Positions 62,148 through 64,000 of a stretch of DNA of 64,000 bases are shown in pieces (within the stretch, counting starts at the first letter, position 1; every line of letters starts with the position of its first letter). Made by a program: the position numbers and the translations under genes. Source of the stretch: Lanius collurio (taxonomy: Eukaryota; Chordata; Aves; Passeriformes; Laniidae); assembly GCA_020086605.1 (NCBI GenBank), contig JACBWW010000038.1, forward strand, positions 5,974,782-6,038,781, written 5' to 3'. The notes under the pieces were generated by a model that worked only from the letters and a program-made list of their open reading frames with translations, searched no databases and was not told where the DNA came from.

Positions 62148-64000
62148 GTAAGTGTTTCCATCTGTTGTAAATCGTGGTGAGTTAATAACCCTTGGCACTT
62201 CTCATCCAAAGAAAGTCAACAAAGATGGGGAAGGGTCTGGAGCACAAGTCACATGAGGAACGGCTGAGGGAGCTGGGAGTGTTTATCCTGGAAAAAAGGA
62301 GGCTCAGTGGGGACCTTATCACCCTTTACAATTACCTGAAAGGAGGTGTTTGTGAGGTGGGGGGGATCCATCTCTTCTCCCAGGTGTCCTCAAGGAAGAG
62401 GACAAGAGAAAAAGACCCAAGTTGTACCAGCTGAGGCTTAGATTGGATATCAGGAAAAAAATCTTCACATGAGGGGTTATCAAGCAGTGGAACAGGCTGC
62501 CCAGGGAAGTAGGGGGGGTTCATCATCTCTGGAGGTATTTATAAGACATGTAGGTGTGGCCCTGAGGAACATGGTTTAATGATGGACTTGGCAGTGCTGT
62601 ATTAATGGTTGGACTCAATGCTCATAAAGGTCTTTTCCAGTCTAAATAATTCTATGATTGCTGCTTCACTGGCTTTAAACTCCATATTCCATCAGGTATA
62701 TTAGAGGTTAACTTGAAGTGCTTCTAATTCTGCCATGCACAAATTCAAACTTAAACACCAAAATTAAATACCAACCCTATAAGCTGGAGCTTCACACGTG
62801 GCAGGTAATTAGAAAGGTAATTTTATTGTATGACAGCCTGTGGCAGATTTGCAGGCAATTTGGCAGAGGGAATATTCTTTCAAAGTTTCCTTTAGAAAGG
62901 AGTGTAAGATTCCCAGTTTTGTTTGCTGCATGTGGTTTAATCAGTTAACAGTGTATAGTTTGGTTTGGTTACGCATGTTGAAAGAAGGAGGGCCTAATTA
63001 TTATCCCATGTGAAAACGGTTGTGGTCTCCTGAACTCATTGTTGTATGCAGCCATACTGAAATTGAGGGGGGTTGTGATGTACAACTCCAACCAGTGACA
63101 GGGTGCAGAGCTGCAGGAGGGTCAGAGCCAATGTTCAAAACCTGGGCTGAACAGATACATCTTAAAGCTGTGCACTGAAGGAAGGAAAAAGAGTTTTAAC
63201 CCTGTTATTTTCTTGCATGGTTTAAGATAAATGAAGATACAAATCAGAACCTTTTGAAGGTTAGGAGCAACCTTTTAGGTGGTGATTTTCAGAATAAATT
63301 CATTGGACTTTTTGTAGTGCAGGGATTTTGTTGAGCTGATTATTGCAAGTGCAATGGAGGCTTATTTGGGATTACTGGGAAGGTACAGTTAAGCTTCACA
63401 GAGCAAGTGCTCAAACTCATCATGTGTCTACAAAGGCAACATTTGGGGGGGAAAGACACTATGAGTGGGAGAACTGAGATACTGGTGTGTATTGTGCCTG
63501 GGATATTGTACATAGGTGCTGTGGGAAAGTTATGTTACGTTTTTTACCCTGAGCACAGGAAGACAGCCTTAATTTGGTTTAAAGAGCAAATTATGACCCA
63601 TTCAGAGGTCATGCCACTGTGTCAAGGGCATTTTTTAGAAATGGAAACTTCTTGAAGTGTTTTGGTACCTGCCTTCCTATTTCAGTAAGAGTAGTTGCAT
63701 ATAAATGAGTATAGTTTACAGGGCAAAGTTAACAAAATACTTTGATTTTAATTTCTGCCAAACGTAGAAATTGCCACGCCTAACAAGGAGATAACTTTGT
63801 CTAACAAAAAAACCCTGTTAGATAAAATGTAAACTGACTGATCCCTATGGGAATTGAAGGCTACATAAATGAATTCCTGCTTCATGATTGTAAGAATCTA
63901 TTCTTACAGGAATTCAAGTTGTCTCTAGCTCTTTGGGATAAACTTTGCTCCTGTAACTGACACTGAGAATTTGATCTGAAGACTGCCTCCAACAGGTGGT
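62148..64000 (+). other. INPP4B: INPP4B intron after exon D (5' part)
   Basis: This intron begins GTAAGT and runs out of the window. It holds a CR1 3' fragment at 62203-62660. From 62661 to 64000 I see nothing recognisable beyond AT-rich DNA and chance open frames. No next exon (expected to begin by completing an Arg codon) was found. Confidence 0.82.
62203..62660 (+). mobile_element. CR1 LINE 3' fragment next to exon D
   Basis: A well-preserved 5'-truncated CR1 copy. Landmarks in order are GGGTCTGGAGCACAAGTC, GAACGGCTGAGGGAGCTGGG, ACAATTACCTGAAAGGAGG, TTAGATTGGATATCAGGAAA, GGAACAGGCTGCCCAGGGAA, GTCTTTTCCAGTC and the terminal ATTCTATGATTG. It is sense to INPP4B and begins only about 55 bp downstream of the exon D donor. 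The open frame at 62192-62434 is part of it. The subfamily differs from that of the copy at 35418, judged from the 3' UTR wording. Confidence 0.93.

Noticed and set aside
1..64000. Prokaryotic-type features, CRISPR arrays, tRNA or rRNA genes
   Set aside because: No regularly spaced repeats, no operon-like dense coding and no cloverleaf or rRNA sequence were seen. The content is a vertebrate intron landscape.

Overview
The window looks like a piece of an amniote, most probably avian, nuclear chromosome. It is AT-rich and almost entirely intronic. Its recognisable interspersed repeats are CR1-family LINE fragments, with the 3' tail (ATTCTATG-type repeats) typical of birds and other sauropsids. 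I see no bacterial or phage gene layout, no operons, no tRNA or rRNA genes and no CRISPR array. Nearly all open frames of 60-130 codons are chance frames in non-coding DNA.

One gene is supported: INPP4B (type II inositol 3,4-bisphosphate 4-phosphatase), on the + strand and incomplete at both ends. Four consecutive coding exons were found at 14961-15079, 17012-17128, 58675-58725 and 62068-62147. They have clean AG/GT borders and compatible phases (1-0, 0-0, 0-0, 0-2). Together they encode about 122 residues of the N-terminal C2 domain. The first coding exon lies upstream of the window, or was not recognisable in it. The rest of the protein, including the CX5R phosphatase site, lies downstream.

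Layout: 1-14960 is the end of the upstream intron. It holds a CR1 3' fragment (560-702), a GC-rich stretch with a 28-bp tandem repeat (2330-2640) and a probable antisense LTR (about 2880-3260). 15080-17011 is a 1.9-kb intron. 17129-58674 is a 41.5-kb intron that splits the C2 domain. It contains an antisense internal CR1 piece with endonuclease and pre-RT coding (23556-24448), a sense CR1 3' piece (35418-36119), an old antisense RT relic (36780-37030), a small CR1 tail (45695-45775) and an AT-rich tract (54150-54300). 58726-62067 is a 3.3-kb intron. 62148-64000 is the start of the next intron, with a CR1 copy about 55 bp past the splice donor.

I did not find a previously undescribed biological system here. 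The useful points are the exon map, the repeats and a few structural or regulatory candidates in the introns.
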